Numbered from the stretch's first letter, positions 39,531-48,636 are shown. The stretch is DNA of 64,000 nt from Tritrichomonas musculus (GCA_039105265.1 JAPFFF010000062.1:434001-498000), one strand, 5' to 3'. Notes: generated from the letters alone by a model not told the origin. Program-made: numbers and translations.

Positions 39531-41978
39531 CTATATCGAATGTTTCTGAAGAATTAAAAATAGAACATAAAGATTTGAATGGCTTGATTTGTTATCAACA
39601 CATTCATAATGAATTGTAAAATATTTTGGCTCACATTTATTAAATACATCTTTAAGATGCTTGAGTATTTCTTCTTGTTTTTTGGATGTAAAAAAGTTTA
39701 TCCTTTTATTATTAATTTCAGTACTGAACATGTTTTCAACCGTAATAAAAGTTATTCCATATCCAACTTTGTAAATTCCTAATTCATTTTTATCTGTATT
39801 TTTTTTCTTCGGCAAACAATTGTACATATAAATGGCTGATACAGTGAGCATGTAAAAGAATATAGCAAATTGAGTTTGATCAATTTGTGTGTCTGGAATT
39901 GAATTGATGTATAATTTAGTGTATTTATACAAATATTTCTCTATATAAAGAGCTTTTTGATAACTTAATTCATAATTGTTGAATTCGTTTTTTGAATTAA
40001 AAATGATATTAAACATCAATTCAATGTATTCTTTAACATTCAGTGTTTGGTTCAATTCATTTTCATCTTCTTTTTTAGTTTTGTGATGTTTATTATCTTC
40101 CTCTTCTTCATTTTTATCATCATCGTCATCGTCATCATAGTCTCCTTCTTCCTCTTCATTCTTTTTAACAGGTTTTTTAAGTGTCGGTTCTTCATCTGTT
40201 TCCGTTTTAATCGGTCCAATTTTGGGTTTCTTTCTAAGACTGTTTAAAACTAAATCAATTCCATATCTGTAATACTTTTGTTTATTACTTGAATCAACAA
40301 AAGCATCATTTCTATAATTTATAAAAGTATCTTTAATAGTGATTGGTTTTGAGTAAATTTCTGAAAAAAACGAATTTTTCTCGTTTACAAATTTTGATGA
40401 AACTGGAAGTGGAAACAAGTTCAAATTATTTAGATAAAAATCATCGTTTATTTTAGGAATTTCAAAGAACACAAGATTGCATCCCATTGAATTAATTAAA
40501 AGAGGCTCATTATTTTGAAGCATCACAAATCCATCACTATATAATTGATATAATTGAGACCAAAACTTGATTCCATTCATCATAACTTTTTCACTAAACT
40601 GAAAGTGGATAATGTTTTTATATTCATCAGAAGGTGCATTAAATGATTCAATTGGAATTTTATGATTATCATCGTCTATGAAGTGATTAAATACTCTGAA
40701 TTTGAATTGTTTATTTTCGGTTATTTTTTCAATTTCTTTTTTAATTGACTCATTTTCATTCTGCAATGATTGACGAATTTGAATATTAAAATATGTCTTC
40801 TGTTCCTTTGGGAAGTAATTTCTCATGATGCTAGAATCAACATTAATATTATTTTGTACAAGGGTAAAAATATTGCCCTTTAATTCACCAGCTTTTTCAC
40901 CAAAAATGAAATCAGGCGAAGATGTAATAATGACCAATTTTGGAAGCGACATATCTGGAATCGGCTTCATTCTATAGACTATTTTTTCTTTCAATAAATT
41001 TTGATTTTGATTTGAAAGAAACTCTGGGTGAACGATAAAACTGTATTGAATATTAATCTCATTTTGACTTAAATCAGTTAAGTAGGACTGAATGTCAGAA
41101 TCTTCAAAACAAAAGAAATTTTCATAAAAAAGTGGAACATGATTATTATCGTTGTATAATAGGCATGATATAATTCTCAACACATGAAGAGTTTCAAAAG
41201 GTTTGTTCACTTTTATAACAATAAAATTATGATTGAAAAAATGAACCAAAAGTTGGTCTTGTAAACCTTTGAAATTAAAATCAAACAAACCATGTTGAAA
41301 TTTAGATTTTTTTGATGGCAATTTCATATATTTGGAATAAATTGATGATAGAAAATGAATCGAGCATATCATTGGATCATTGATGTAATCTTTTTTAAAT
41401 GCATCCAAAATATTTTTCTTTAAGGTTTCATTGTTTTCTAATTGAAACATTTTTTGAATAATTGTTTCAATTTTATTTAAATCGTTTCTTTGCAATAAAG
41501 ATCCAAAATATAAAAAAATGTCTCGCTTTAAAAATAATGTGTATTTTGGAACTTCTTGAAATGTATAAATGTTAATTAATCTGTCAATAGAAAAGATGAT
41601 ATTTTTATTTTGTTTGGAACGATCAAAATAATCCTCGAAAACATAATTTTTGCCACAATTATAAAGAAATTGAATTTTTTTCTGAATTTCTTTGATATAT
41701 TTCAGATTTTCCCAAAATTGTTTACATAATATTTTTATTTCTTGGCCAGATTCAATTTCTAAGACTATAAATGCTGAAACAAGAGATACAAGTTCTGAAT
41801 AAGATATGTTTTTTTCATATTTAGGTATTTCTTCATCAAAATCACCATTATATGAAATTTGATAATAAACATTAATGTTATTGTGTGTAACTGTAACTTT
41901 GCTACTTTTTTGTATCTGGTTTAGTCTTATTCTAATGAAATCTGGATCTTCAAAATCACATTTTGTGTTATCTTTCAT
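39531..41978 (-). CDS. N-terminal part of the RNF213-like gene (frame ends in a shift)
   Basis: This 815-codon frame starts with ATG at 41978 (MKDNTKCDFEDPDFIRIRLNQ). It is a helical scaffold-like protein with a very acidic Glu/Asp linker (40080-40150) near residues 610-645. At its end the sequence reads NLYVLF, then leaves frame near a T-run around 39556. The neighbouring frame continues SSETFDIEDVQDFINKNP directly into the AAA+ core of the next ORF, so both are one gene of about 3,600 codons. In RNF213-type proteins such a long helical arm precedes the AAA+ ring. The single shift may be a recent mutation or a base-call error. Fewer than 50 bases separate the two frames. Confidence 0.75.
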   Translation of the reverse strand: MKDNTKCDFEDPDFIRIRLNQIQKSSKVTVTHNNINVYYQISYNGDFDEEIPKYEKNISYSELVSLVSAFIVLEIESGQEIKILCKQFWENLKYIKEIQKKIQFLYNCGKNYVFEDYFDRSKQNKNIIFSIDRLINIYTFQEVPKYTLFLKRDIFLYFGSLLQRNDLNKIETIIQKMFQLENNETLKKNILDAFKKDYINDPMICSIHFLSSIYSKYMKLPSKKSKFQHGLFDFNFKGLQDQLLVHFFNHNFIVIKVNKPFETLHVLRIISCLLYNDNNHVPLFYENFFCFEDSDIQSYLTDLSQNEINIQYSFIVHPEFLSNQNQNLLKEKIVYRMKPIPDMSLPKLVIITSSPDFIFGEKAGELKGNIFTLVQNNINVDSSIMRNYFPKEQKTYFNIQIRQSLQNENESIKKEIEKITENKQFKFRVFNHFIDDDNHKIPIESFNAPSDEYKNIIHFQFSEKVMMNGIKFWSQLYQLYSDGFVMLQNNEPLLINSMGCNLVFFEIPKINDDFYLNNLNLFPLPVSSKFVNEKNSFFSEIYSKPITIKDTFINYRNDAFVDSSNKQKYYRYGIDLVLNSLRKKPKIGPIKTETDEEPTLKKPVKKNEEEEGDYDDDDDDDKNEEEEDNKHHKTKKEDENELNQTLNVKEYIELMFNIIFNSKNEFNNYELSYQKALYIEKYLYKYTKLYINSIPDTQIDQTQFAIFFYMLTVSAIYMYNCLPKKKNTDKNELGIYKVGYGITFITVENMFSTEINNKRINFFTSKKQEEILKHLKDVFNKCEPKYFTIHYECVDNKSSHSNLYVLFLILQKHSI

Positions 41979-42712
41979 AATTACAATGTATTTTTTTGAG
42001 TTAATGTAACTTGTAAAGGCATTCAGGTAGGATTTTACAATTAATTTATATTTGTTAATGAATATATAATTTTATATATTATTTAATTAAATTATATTTA
42101 AAAGTATTAAATATATTATAAGCTGCTTAAAAAGATATATATATTTTTAAAATTTATATTGATAAATGGTTTTAGGAATACTTTTCTGAGGAAAATAATC
42201 CTTATGAATCATTTAAAAATATTTTTATAAATACATTTTTATTCATTAAATAAGATATAATATTTGAATAAATATAGTATTCTATTAATTTTAATTAAGT
42301 TAGCAAATAAAATTATTTTGTGATCATTGAAGATCTAATTATGATTTTAGCACTTCTCAAAGACTGCCTCATAAATCTTTTAATTGCTTTTTAATAATAT
42401 AAAATATCCTAAATATATTATTATTTGACATATTATTTTAAATTGATGATTATTGTTTTTCTGATTGTCATAGTTGGTAATAGATTTATTAATCTAATAA
42501 TTCCTAGATTTAGAATATATATCCTATTAATACCCTTTTAGAATTAATTGAAATGTATTTGAACATTTTTTTGTAATTCAAATAATTAATAATTTTAATT
42601 CTTATATTTTCATTTGACCAGATGCAATTATTTTTAATATTTGGGACTTAAAAAGAATAAAAATAGCATAATTAATATTTGAACACAATATATTTTAATA
42701 ATTTAATTTTGA
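41979..42712. other. Intergenic, nothing recognised
   Basis: Very AT-rich, with no sustained frame and no clear inverted repeat. It holds the upstream region of the giant gene and the downstream region of the U-box gene at 42713. Confidence 0.5.
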
Positions 42713-43195
42713 TTACCCACCAAGTAAACGTCCAAAAATGTGAAGAACTGAATTATCTTGTATATTGTAATCATCAATATTTCCAGAATCACTTAGTTGT
42801 CTAGCACAATGCATTACTCTAAATTCTTCAGGAGGGATATTTGTTTTATCATAAATTATTCTTTTGAGCTCAGTTACAGAAATATGGGGAGGAATCTCTA
42901 TGAACAACTTTTTACCTTCAAGAGTATTTAAAATAGCTTTGATTTTTTTGGCACTTGCTGGTCTTAAGTTTTGGCGAAACTTATCAATCATATTTAGAAG
43001 GACAACATTCACTTTTCCCTCTTCAAATTTCATTGGTTGTCTTGTAAAAGGCGATTCTTCTTTTATTTTTAAAGATCTTTCTATTGCTTCCTTTTCATAT
43101 GTATATCCATCTGGCATTATGAATGGAACTCTCATAACTTGAGAAGTAAGTGGACATAAAAATTCTTCAGGGATGTCAGAGCATAAGTTATCCAT
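42713..43195 (-). CDS. U-box / ubiquitin-like fusion protein (terminal Gly-Gly)
   Basis: This 160-residue protein (ATG at 43195) has a U-box at residues 9-72 (IPEEFLCPLTSQVMRVPFIM, DGYTYEKEAIERSL, SPFTRQPM). A ubiquitin-like domain follows at about 85-160 (LFIEIPPHISVTELKRIIYD, IPPEEFRVMHCARQLSDS, DYNIQDNSVLHIFGRLLGG). U-boxes bind E2 enzymes and act as ubiquitin ligases. The ubiquitin-like part ends exactly in Gly-Gly with nothing after it, the form needed for conjugation. Lys48 and Ile44 of ubiquitin are not both kept (RVMHCARQL). An initiator-like TCA sits 12 bases upstream (A at 43207). It is divergent to its sister gene at 43350. Confidence 0.85.
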   Translation of the reverse strand: MDNLCSDIPEEFLCPLTSQVMRVPFIMPDGYTYEKEAIERSLKIKEESPFTRQPMKFEEGKVNVVLLNMIDKFRQNLRPASAKKIKAILNTLEGKKLFIEIPPHISVTELKRIIYDKTNIPPEEFRVMHCARQLSDSGNIDDYNIQDNSVLHIFGRLLGG

Positions 43196-43349
43196 AATAA
43201 TAATACTGACTAAAATTTTTATTGCATTATTTCAAATTTATTGAAAGGAAAAACTTTCCAAATTCAATTGGCTTATTTTTTTTGAATGAACAAAATGACC
43301 GAAAATTTTCAGAAATTTTCAGAGTTTGCCAAATATCATAAATTTTATT
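43196..43349. promoter_or_regulatory. Divergent promoter of the two U-box/ubiquitin genes
   Basis: Only 154 bp separate the two ATGs. On each side an initiator-like TCA has its A exactly 12 bases before the start codon: minus-strand A at 43207, plus-strand A at 43338. This fits the parabasalid TCA+1 initiator element. The shared spacer suggests coordinated expression. Confidence 0.45.
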
Positions 43350-43838
43350 ATGTTTCAGCCCAAAAACGATGTACCAATAGAATTTCGTTGTCCAATTACT
43401 TTCGAAATAATGGAGGATCCGGTGGAAATGGATGATCAATGCACTTATGAAAGAGAAGCAATTAGACAGTGGTTGTTAGAACATTCAAATGAGTCTCCAA
43501 TGACACATCAAAAAATAACTGGAAGAATGAGACCAAACACTCAATTAAAACAAAGAATTCAAAGTTATCTTAATAATAAATCAAGTAGATCAAATGATAC
43601 ATTTAATATCATTGTAAAGAATATTCAAGATAAATCTTTTGTTTTGCAAATGAAAGAAACTGATACAGTCGGAGAACTTAAAAACCAAATTAGGGATAAA
43701 ACTGGAATCCCAATAATTGAGCAAAGATTAATATATATGGCCAAGCAATTAAATGATAATGATAAAACTTTAAAAGACTATAATATTACTAATAACTCAA
43801 CAATACATCTATTATTAAGATTAAGAGGTGGTAAATAA
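43350..43838 (+). CDS. U-box / ubiquitin fusion protein (RLRGG-K end)
   Basis: This 162-residue protein starts at the ATG at 43350 ([12 protein letters not shown]); a frame extends upstream but without ATG. The U-box occupies residues 8-70 ([39 protein letters not shown]). Residues 84-161 are strongly ubiquitin-like: [49 protein letters not shown] then one Lys. The Ile44 patch and Lys48 equivalent (IYMAKQL) are kept; Lys63 is Asn. The single residue after Gly-Gly resembles natural ubiquitin precursors that need trimming. The protein therefore couples an E3 module to a potentially conjugatable ubiquitin. Confidence 0.87.
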   Translation: MFQPKNDVPIEFRCPITFEIMEDPVEMDDQCTYEREAIRQWLLEHSNESPMTHQKITGRMRPNTQLKQRIQSYLNNKSSRSNDTFNIIVKNIQDKSFVLQMKETDTVGELKNQIRDKTGIPIIEQRLIYMAKQLNDNDKTLKDYNITNNSTIHLLLRLRGGK

Positions 43839-44477
43839 ACAATTATATGTAAAATTTTTTCTAATAGATTTTTAAAAAACTTACATAAATTATCTTATTA
43901 AATGAATAGACAAATTATAGGAAAATAATAGAAGGAAGATGCAATACTCTAATTTGGCATTCTACTTCACTTCTCTTTGAACTTAATTAAAAGAATTTGT
44001 AAACTTAATTAATCAAAATCTTTTTACTTTTGAATATTTTGGATTATTTTTTGGTTATAATCAATGTTTAATAAAATTCTATTTAAATAATTTTCGAAAG
44101 CTTTCGAAAATTATTCCAAAGTTATGATTCAAAATCAACCAAAGTTAATTTCACAAATTTGAGATGTTTTAATTTGTGGTGAAAAATTGTATATGCAGAA
44201 TATTTTGGATCAATTAAAATATTTCAATATTAACGAATTATAAATGCTAAAATGACAGAATTAGTGCCGTTTTATATGATGCATGGTAAAAGTATAAAAA
44301 TATTTCGTATTATTGAAGAAAACATAAAAATTAGTAAAAGAATATATCTAAATTTTCTTTTGAAATATTAAAATTAAATAATTTGCCAAAGCCTGAAAAT
44401 AAAATATTTTTTTGATGAAGATTTTTTCGATTTTTAAAGCTATACAATATTAAAATAATTATTATATTGCACAAAAA
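43839..44477. other. Intergenic with a perfect 30-bp palindrome
   Basis: No sustained frame is present. The palindrome at 44086-44115 is listed separately. The stretch 44160-44330 holds scattered short frames that read like remnants but match nothing I recognise. Confidence 0.4.
44086..44115. repeat. Perfect 30-bp palindrome
   Basis: The half-site AATAATTTTCGAAAG meets its exact complement with no spacer, centred on AAAGCTTT. It lies about 250 bp downstream of the U-box/ubiquitin gene. Cruciform formation, dimeric protein binding or 3'-end signalling are all possible. Confidence 0.7.
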
Positions 44478-46820
44478 TCAGATTTTATTAATTTTTATAA
44501 ATGAAAAATTAATGCCAGCATTATTCAACGATAATGATTTTGATATCGAAATCTCGTTTAATGATTGGCATTCATAAAAAGCACTATTTCCAATCAAAGT
44601 CACAGATGGAGGAATTGAAATCTGCCTTAGTGAAGAGCATCCATTGAAAGCTGCCTCTTCAATTTTTTGAACTGAAGAAGGAATCAATATTTGATCCAAT
44701 GAAGAACACCCACAGAATGCATAAGCACCAATTCTTGTGATTGAAGAAGGAATGTCAATTTGTTTTAATGAGATGCATTCATTAAAAATGAAATCATCCA
44801 ATGAATCAATACTTGTTGAAGAAATCGTTACTTGTTCAAGTGAAGGACAATCTTCAAAGGCTGCTTTTTGTATTGTAATCACTGAAGATGGGATGTTTAT
44901 TTGTTCCAATGAATTGCATTCTGAAAAGCAAGCATTTCCAATTAATCTTACAGATGAAGGACTTTCAAATGACACTTCATTCAATGATGTGCACTTTCTG
45001 AAAGCATAATTTCCTATATATGAAACAGATGATGAAATTGATATACTTTGTAAAGAGGTGCATCCAAGAAATGTTGATTCTTCAATCTGTTCTACTGAAG
45101 GAGGAATTTTTATTGTTGTTAATGAAGTGCAATGTGCAAATGCATTTAAACCTATTCTGGTTAATGCAGATTGACTTAAAAACACTATTTCCTTCAAAGA
45201 TGTGCATAAGAAAAAGCAGAAATCGTCAATTTCATTAACATGATTTGGCATTGTTATTTCAGTCAAAAGTTCGCATTTATTGAAAGCAAATTTTCCAATG
45301 TAATTTAAAAATGATGGAATTGGAAAAATAACTTGTTGTATTTTTGTACATTCGCTGAAAGCGAAATCTTCAATTCTTTCAATAAAAGGATGAAATTTGA
45401 TTTCTTTTGCATATCTTAAATTTCTATACTGAAATGGTAAAACAACTCTTGTATCAGTACTCATTTTATAATTCTCAATTGAAAACAATTCGCCTTGTGA
45501 AATGTTATAAAAGTCTGGCTCTGTTTTTGAATGATTATCATATTTGTAATAATTTTCATCATGTGCACATAAAATCATTTCTTCTTCTATATTTGGTACA
45601 ATTTTTGATTGCTGAGGAAAACGGATTTCATTCAAATTTTCACAACCATTGAAAGCATCTTCAGCAATGTAGATTATTGAAAAGCGTTCTTCAAATGATA
45701 CTTGCGTTAATGAAGTACAGTTGTAATAAGAAAAATACTTTATTCCAATAATAGATGATGGAATAATAATTTTTTTAAGTGAAGAACAGTTTTGAAATGT
45801 TTCTCTTTCAATTTCAGTAATTGAAGAAGGAAGTGAAATATCAGTCAATGATGAACAATCTATGAAAGCTCCTTTTCCAATAGATTTAACAGATGAAGGA
45901 ATTGACACTTTTCTTAAAGAAGAGCAATTTTTGAAAACATATTGACCAATTTTTGTTACAGAGATTGGAATTGCAAGTTCTTTCAATGATGTGCAATTTT
46001 CAAATGAATTGTCGCCAATCAACGGTAAAGATGAAGAAATAGACACTTCAGTCAAAGATGAACAATCTTTGAAAACATTTTTACCAACTGAAACGACAGT
46101 TGATGGAATTATTATCTTTTCCAAAGATGTGCATTTATAGAATACACTATTGCCAATTGTTGTTACAGCTGGTGGAATGACTATTTCTTTTAGTGAAGAA
46201 CAGTTTTCAAAAGAGCAAAATTCAATTTCTTTTACAGAAGAAGGAATTTTAATGGTCACCAAAGAAGTGCAACTTTTGAATAAGCAATCACTTATTATTG
46301 TTAACGTTTCAGGAAGTGAAACTTGTTCCAAAGATGAACAGCCCTCAAAAGCAGAATGTTGAATTAAAGTAACTGAAGGAGGAATTGTTATTTGCTTTAA
46401 TGAAGTACATTCACTAAAAGCTAATCGTCCAATTTCTGTCACTGATGATGGAATGAATATATTTGTTAATGAATTGCAGTATTTGAGGCAACAATGTGAG
46501 ATTGAAGTGATTGATGAAGGAAAAATCATTTCTGTCAATGATTTACATCCTGTAAATGAATAATCTCCAATTGAAGTAATTGAAGATGGCAGATCAATCT
46601 TCATCAATGAATTACAGTAATAAAAAGATGAATGGCCAAGTATCGTAACTGAAGAAGGAATTAATATTTCTTTTAGTGAGATGCATTTTTGGAAGGCGCA
46701 TTCTCCAATTGAAATTATAAATGATGGGATTTCAAATTGCTCAATTTTCTTAGCATTCATAAATAGCCTATCTTGAATTCTATTTCCATTATAATCAAGT
46801 AAAAAATAAATGATTTCCAA
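44478..46820 (-). CDS. BspA-like LRR protein without signal or anchor
   Basis: A 780-codon frame made almost wholly of BspA/TpLRR repeats: about 30 copies of the IxIPSSVTxIGxxAFxxCSSLxx pattern, broken by a non-repeat insert at about residues 400-460. There is no signal peptide and no membrane segment. The upstream end has no ATG (first codon used is TTG at 46820). The same frame continues upstream through KNNLEIIYFLLD, ankyrin-like in pattern, to the TAA that closes the DUF3447 ankyrin ORF at 46881. The two may be one gene encoding a cytosolic ankyrin-LRR fusion, interrupted by one stop. Alternatively this ORF starts at a downstream Met such as that in LFMNAKK. Confidence 0.75.
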   Translation of the reverse strand: MEIIYFLLDYNGNRIQDRLFMNAKKIEQFEIPSFIISIGECAFQKCISLKEILIPSSVTILGHSSFYYCNSLMKIDLPSSITSIGDYSFTGCKSLTEMIFPSSITSISHCCLKYCNSLTNIFIPSSVTEIGRLAFSECTSLKQITIPPSVTLIQHSAFEGCSSLEQVSLPETLTIISDCLFKSCTSLVTIKIPSSVKEIEFCSFENCSSLKEIVIPPAVTTIGNSVFYKCTSLEKIIIPSTVVSVGKNVFKDCSSLTEVSISSSLPLIGDNSFENCTSLKELAIPISVTKIGQYVFKNCSSLRKVSIPSSVKSIGKGAFIDCSSLTDISLPSSITEIERETFQNCSSLKKIIIPSSIIGIKYFSYYNCTSLTQVSFEERFSIIYIAEDAFNGCENLNEIRFPQQSKIVPNIEEEMILCAHDENYYKYDNHSKTEPDFYNISQGELFSIENYKMSTDTRVVLPFQYRNLRYAKEIKFHPFIERIEDFAFSECTKIQQVIFPIPSFLNYIGKFAFNKCELLTEITMPNHVNEIDDFCFFLCTSLKEIVFLSQSALTRIGLNAFAHCTSLTTIKIPPSVEQIEESTFLGCTSLQSISISSSVSYIGNYAFRKCTSLNEVSFESPSSVRLIGNACFSECNSLEQINIPSSVITIQKAAFEDCPSLEQVTISSTSIDSLDDFIFNECISLKQIDIPSSITRIGAYAFCGCSSLDQILIPSSVQKIEEAAFNGCSSLRQISIPPSVTLIGNSAFYECQSLNEISISKSLSLNNAGINFSFIKINKI

Positions 46821-46880
46821 GTTGTTTTTATTAGCAGCAATATTTATAATATTTTCATTAAAAAAAAATGTTTTGAAATT

Positions 46881-48077
46881 TTATTTAAAAAATGATATTA
46901 AAAAAAAAACTGTATTCAACCCAAAATAGAATAAAGAAACTGTATTTAACATTGATATTGAAAATGTCATTAAAACAAAGAATAAATTTGATAACAAACA
47001 ATTGATCTCATTAATTATTTTTTCTTTCATTTTCAATTCGTCTTTTTTAAACAGTAATTTAACAAGTGGTACATAATCATACTTGCAAAGGTAGCTGAAT
47101 ATAAGGTCGTTGCTAATGTTATTTGGAAAAAATTCATAATTGTGATTATGTAAACCGCAAAAGAATGAATCTGCTTTCAAAAAGTTGTCACTAATATAAT
47201 TAGCGATTTCATTATGATGACATTTAACTGCCTCGTTATAGCATTGTTTAAAAGTTGAATCATCTGGTTTAACGTGACATTCTTCAAGAAGATGGATCAA
47301 TTCATGATTTCTGCCATGAATTGCATAAAGCCACAAAGACGGTTTTAATTCAACGTTATTTAATTTCAAAAATTGAAAGATTTGAATTGATCCAAAAAAA
47401 GCAGCATATTCAATTAATGATGTTTTGGGGTTCTTCAATAAAAATGAGTTTGTTTCATATATTGATGAGTTTATTTGACTTGTTAATTTTAAATTTGTTT
47501 GATTCGTGTGAATTACAAAGTCATCAATTAAATCGTTCCGAATTAAAGAACATAAATATGACTCATTTTCACCAATTTTGCATTTGGATTCAAAATTTTG
47601 TAAAGTATTTTTATCTAATTTTGAAAGTTCACTTTTTATTGTTTCTTTCTCATCTTCAGTTAAAAAAGTGTCAATGATTTTGTGGAAATATAAGTGATAA
47701 TTTTTGTCTTTCATGTTTTTATCTAAAAACGTATTAACAATAAATTTGCTTGGTGTAATAATTTTTGTTTCAAAAAGGAAAAAAAGAATTCGCTTGCTAT
47801 TTTTAAAAAAATTGAATATTTCTGAATTTGAAAAGGTTTGTTTGATGTTGTCTTTTAACAAATTGAGGATTTTTTCGATTTTATCGATTGTACCTGGATA
47901 CCGAAAATGATTTTTTGATATATATGACAATAAATGAAGAAATTCTCTTAAATCATCTCGATTCTCTTGAAATTTTAATTTTGGGAATAATTCGGATTCA
48001 TTTGTTTGATTTTCCAAAAACAATAAAAGAGTGGAATAAAGATCTGTTTTTTGAATGGCATATTCTTGAACATCCAT
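46881..48077 (-). CDS. DUF3447-type ankyrin protein, hydrophobic C-terminus
   Basis: This 398-residue protein (ATG at 48077, MDVQEYAIQKTDLYSTLLLF) has the family N-terminal helical region. The DUF3447 core follows (NPKTSLIEYAAFFGSIQIFQ, ELIHLLEECHVKPDD, NEAVKCHHNEIANYI), then ISNDLIFSYLCKYDYVPLVK. The last about 40 residues are strongly hydrophobic (FFVLMTFSISMLNTVSLFYF), unusual for this family. They may be translated spacer rather than true protein. The stop at 46881-46883 is in frame with the LRR ORF that follows. The gene has an intact start, unlike the related copies at 11048 and 21214. Confidence 0.75.
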   Translation of the reverse strand: MDVQEYAIQKTDLYSTLLLFLENQTNESELFPKLKFQENRDDLREFLHLLSYISKNHFRYPGTIDKIEKILNLLKDNIKQTFSNSEIFNFFKNSKRILFFLFETKIITPSKFIVNTFLDKNMKDKNYHLYFHKIIDTFLTEDEKETIKSELSKLDKNTLQNFESKCKIGENESYLCSLIRNDLIDDFVIHTNQTNLKLTSQINSSIYETNSFLLKNPKTSLIEYAAFFGSIQIFQFLKLNNVELKPSLWLYAIHGRNHELIHLLEECHVKPDDSTFKQCYNEAVKCHHNEIANYISDNFLKADSFFCGLHNHNYEFFPNNISNDLIFSYLCKYDYVPLVKLLFKKDELKMKEKIINEINCLLSNLFFVLMTFSISMLNTVSLFYFGLNTVFFLISFFK

Positions 48078-48219
48078 TTTGATGCTAGTTTTTAATGGTT
48101 TTTTGATTCTGAAATGTGATATAAAATGACAAATTTATCAAAAGGTTTTGTAAAAAAAAAAAAAAAAAAAAAATTATTTCAAAATTCCATAAATCGTTCA
48201 ATTTTTCAACATAATGAAA

Positions 48220-48585
48220 AAGTTAGATTTGAATATAATCAAAAAAGTTAGATTTGAATATTATGAATGTTTTGATTTAAAATGTTTTTCTTGTTGATAT
48301 CAATGCCTTTATATCTTAGTAATAGTTCAACAATTTCTTTATGGCCTTCTTTTGCAGCAAGAATCAACGCCGTATCATTAAATGTTCGAGTTAAATTCCA
48401 TAAATAATTCAAGTTTTCAATATCATGAAAAAAGTTAGATTTGAATATAATGAATGTTTTTGATTTAAAATGTCTTGAATATTGATATCAATGCCTTCTT
48501 GTCTTAGTAATAGTTCAACAGTTTCTTTATGGCCTTTATATGCAGCAAGAATCAACGCCATCCTATTAAATGTTCGAATAGCTAT
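48220..48585 (-). pseudogene. Two ankyrin units with spacer, remnant
   Basis: On the minus strand two ankyrin-coding units (TALILAAKEGHKEIVELLL, then GIDINKKNI; and a second with GHKETVELLLRQEGIDIN) are separated by an AT-rich spacer nearly identical in layout to those at 12690-13440. The repeats sit in different frames with stops in the spacer and there is no start codon. The remnant is cut off about 50 bp before the inverted-repeat element at 48637. Confidence 0.65.
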
Positions 48586-48636
48586 TCATGGATAGAAAAA
48601 CCATTCAAAAAGTGGCGTAGAAAAAAACGATTGTCC

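Noticed and set aside
40047-40247. 66-codon hydrophobic plus-strand ORF
   Set aside because: Antisense of the acidic Glu/Asp linker in the giant gene.
43326-43349. Upstream extension of the plus-strand U-box/ubiquitin gene
   Set aside because: It would start at TTG; the ATG at 43350 has an initiator-like TCA 12 bases upstream and matches the start of its sister gene.
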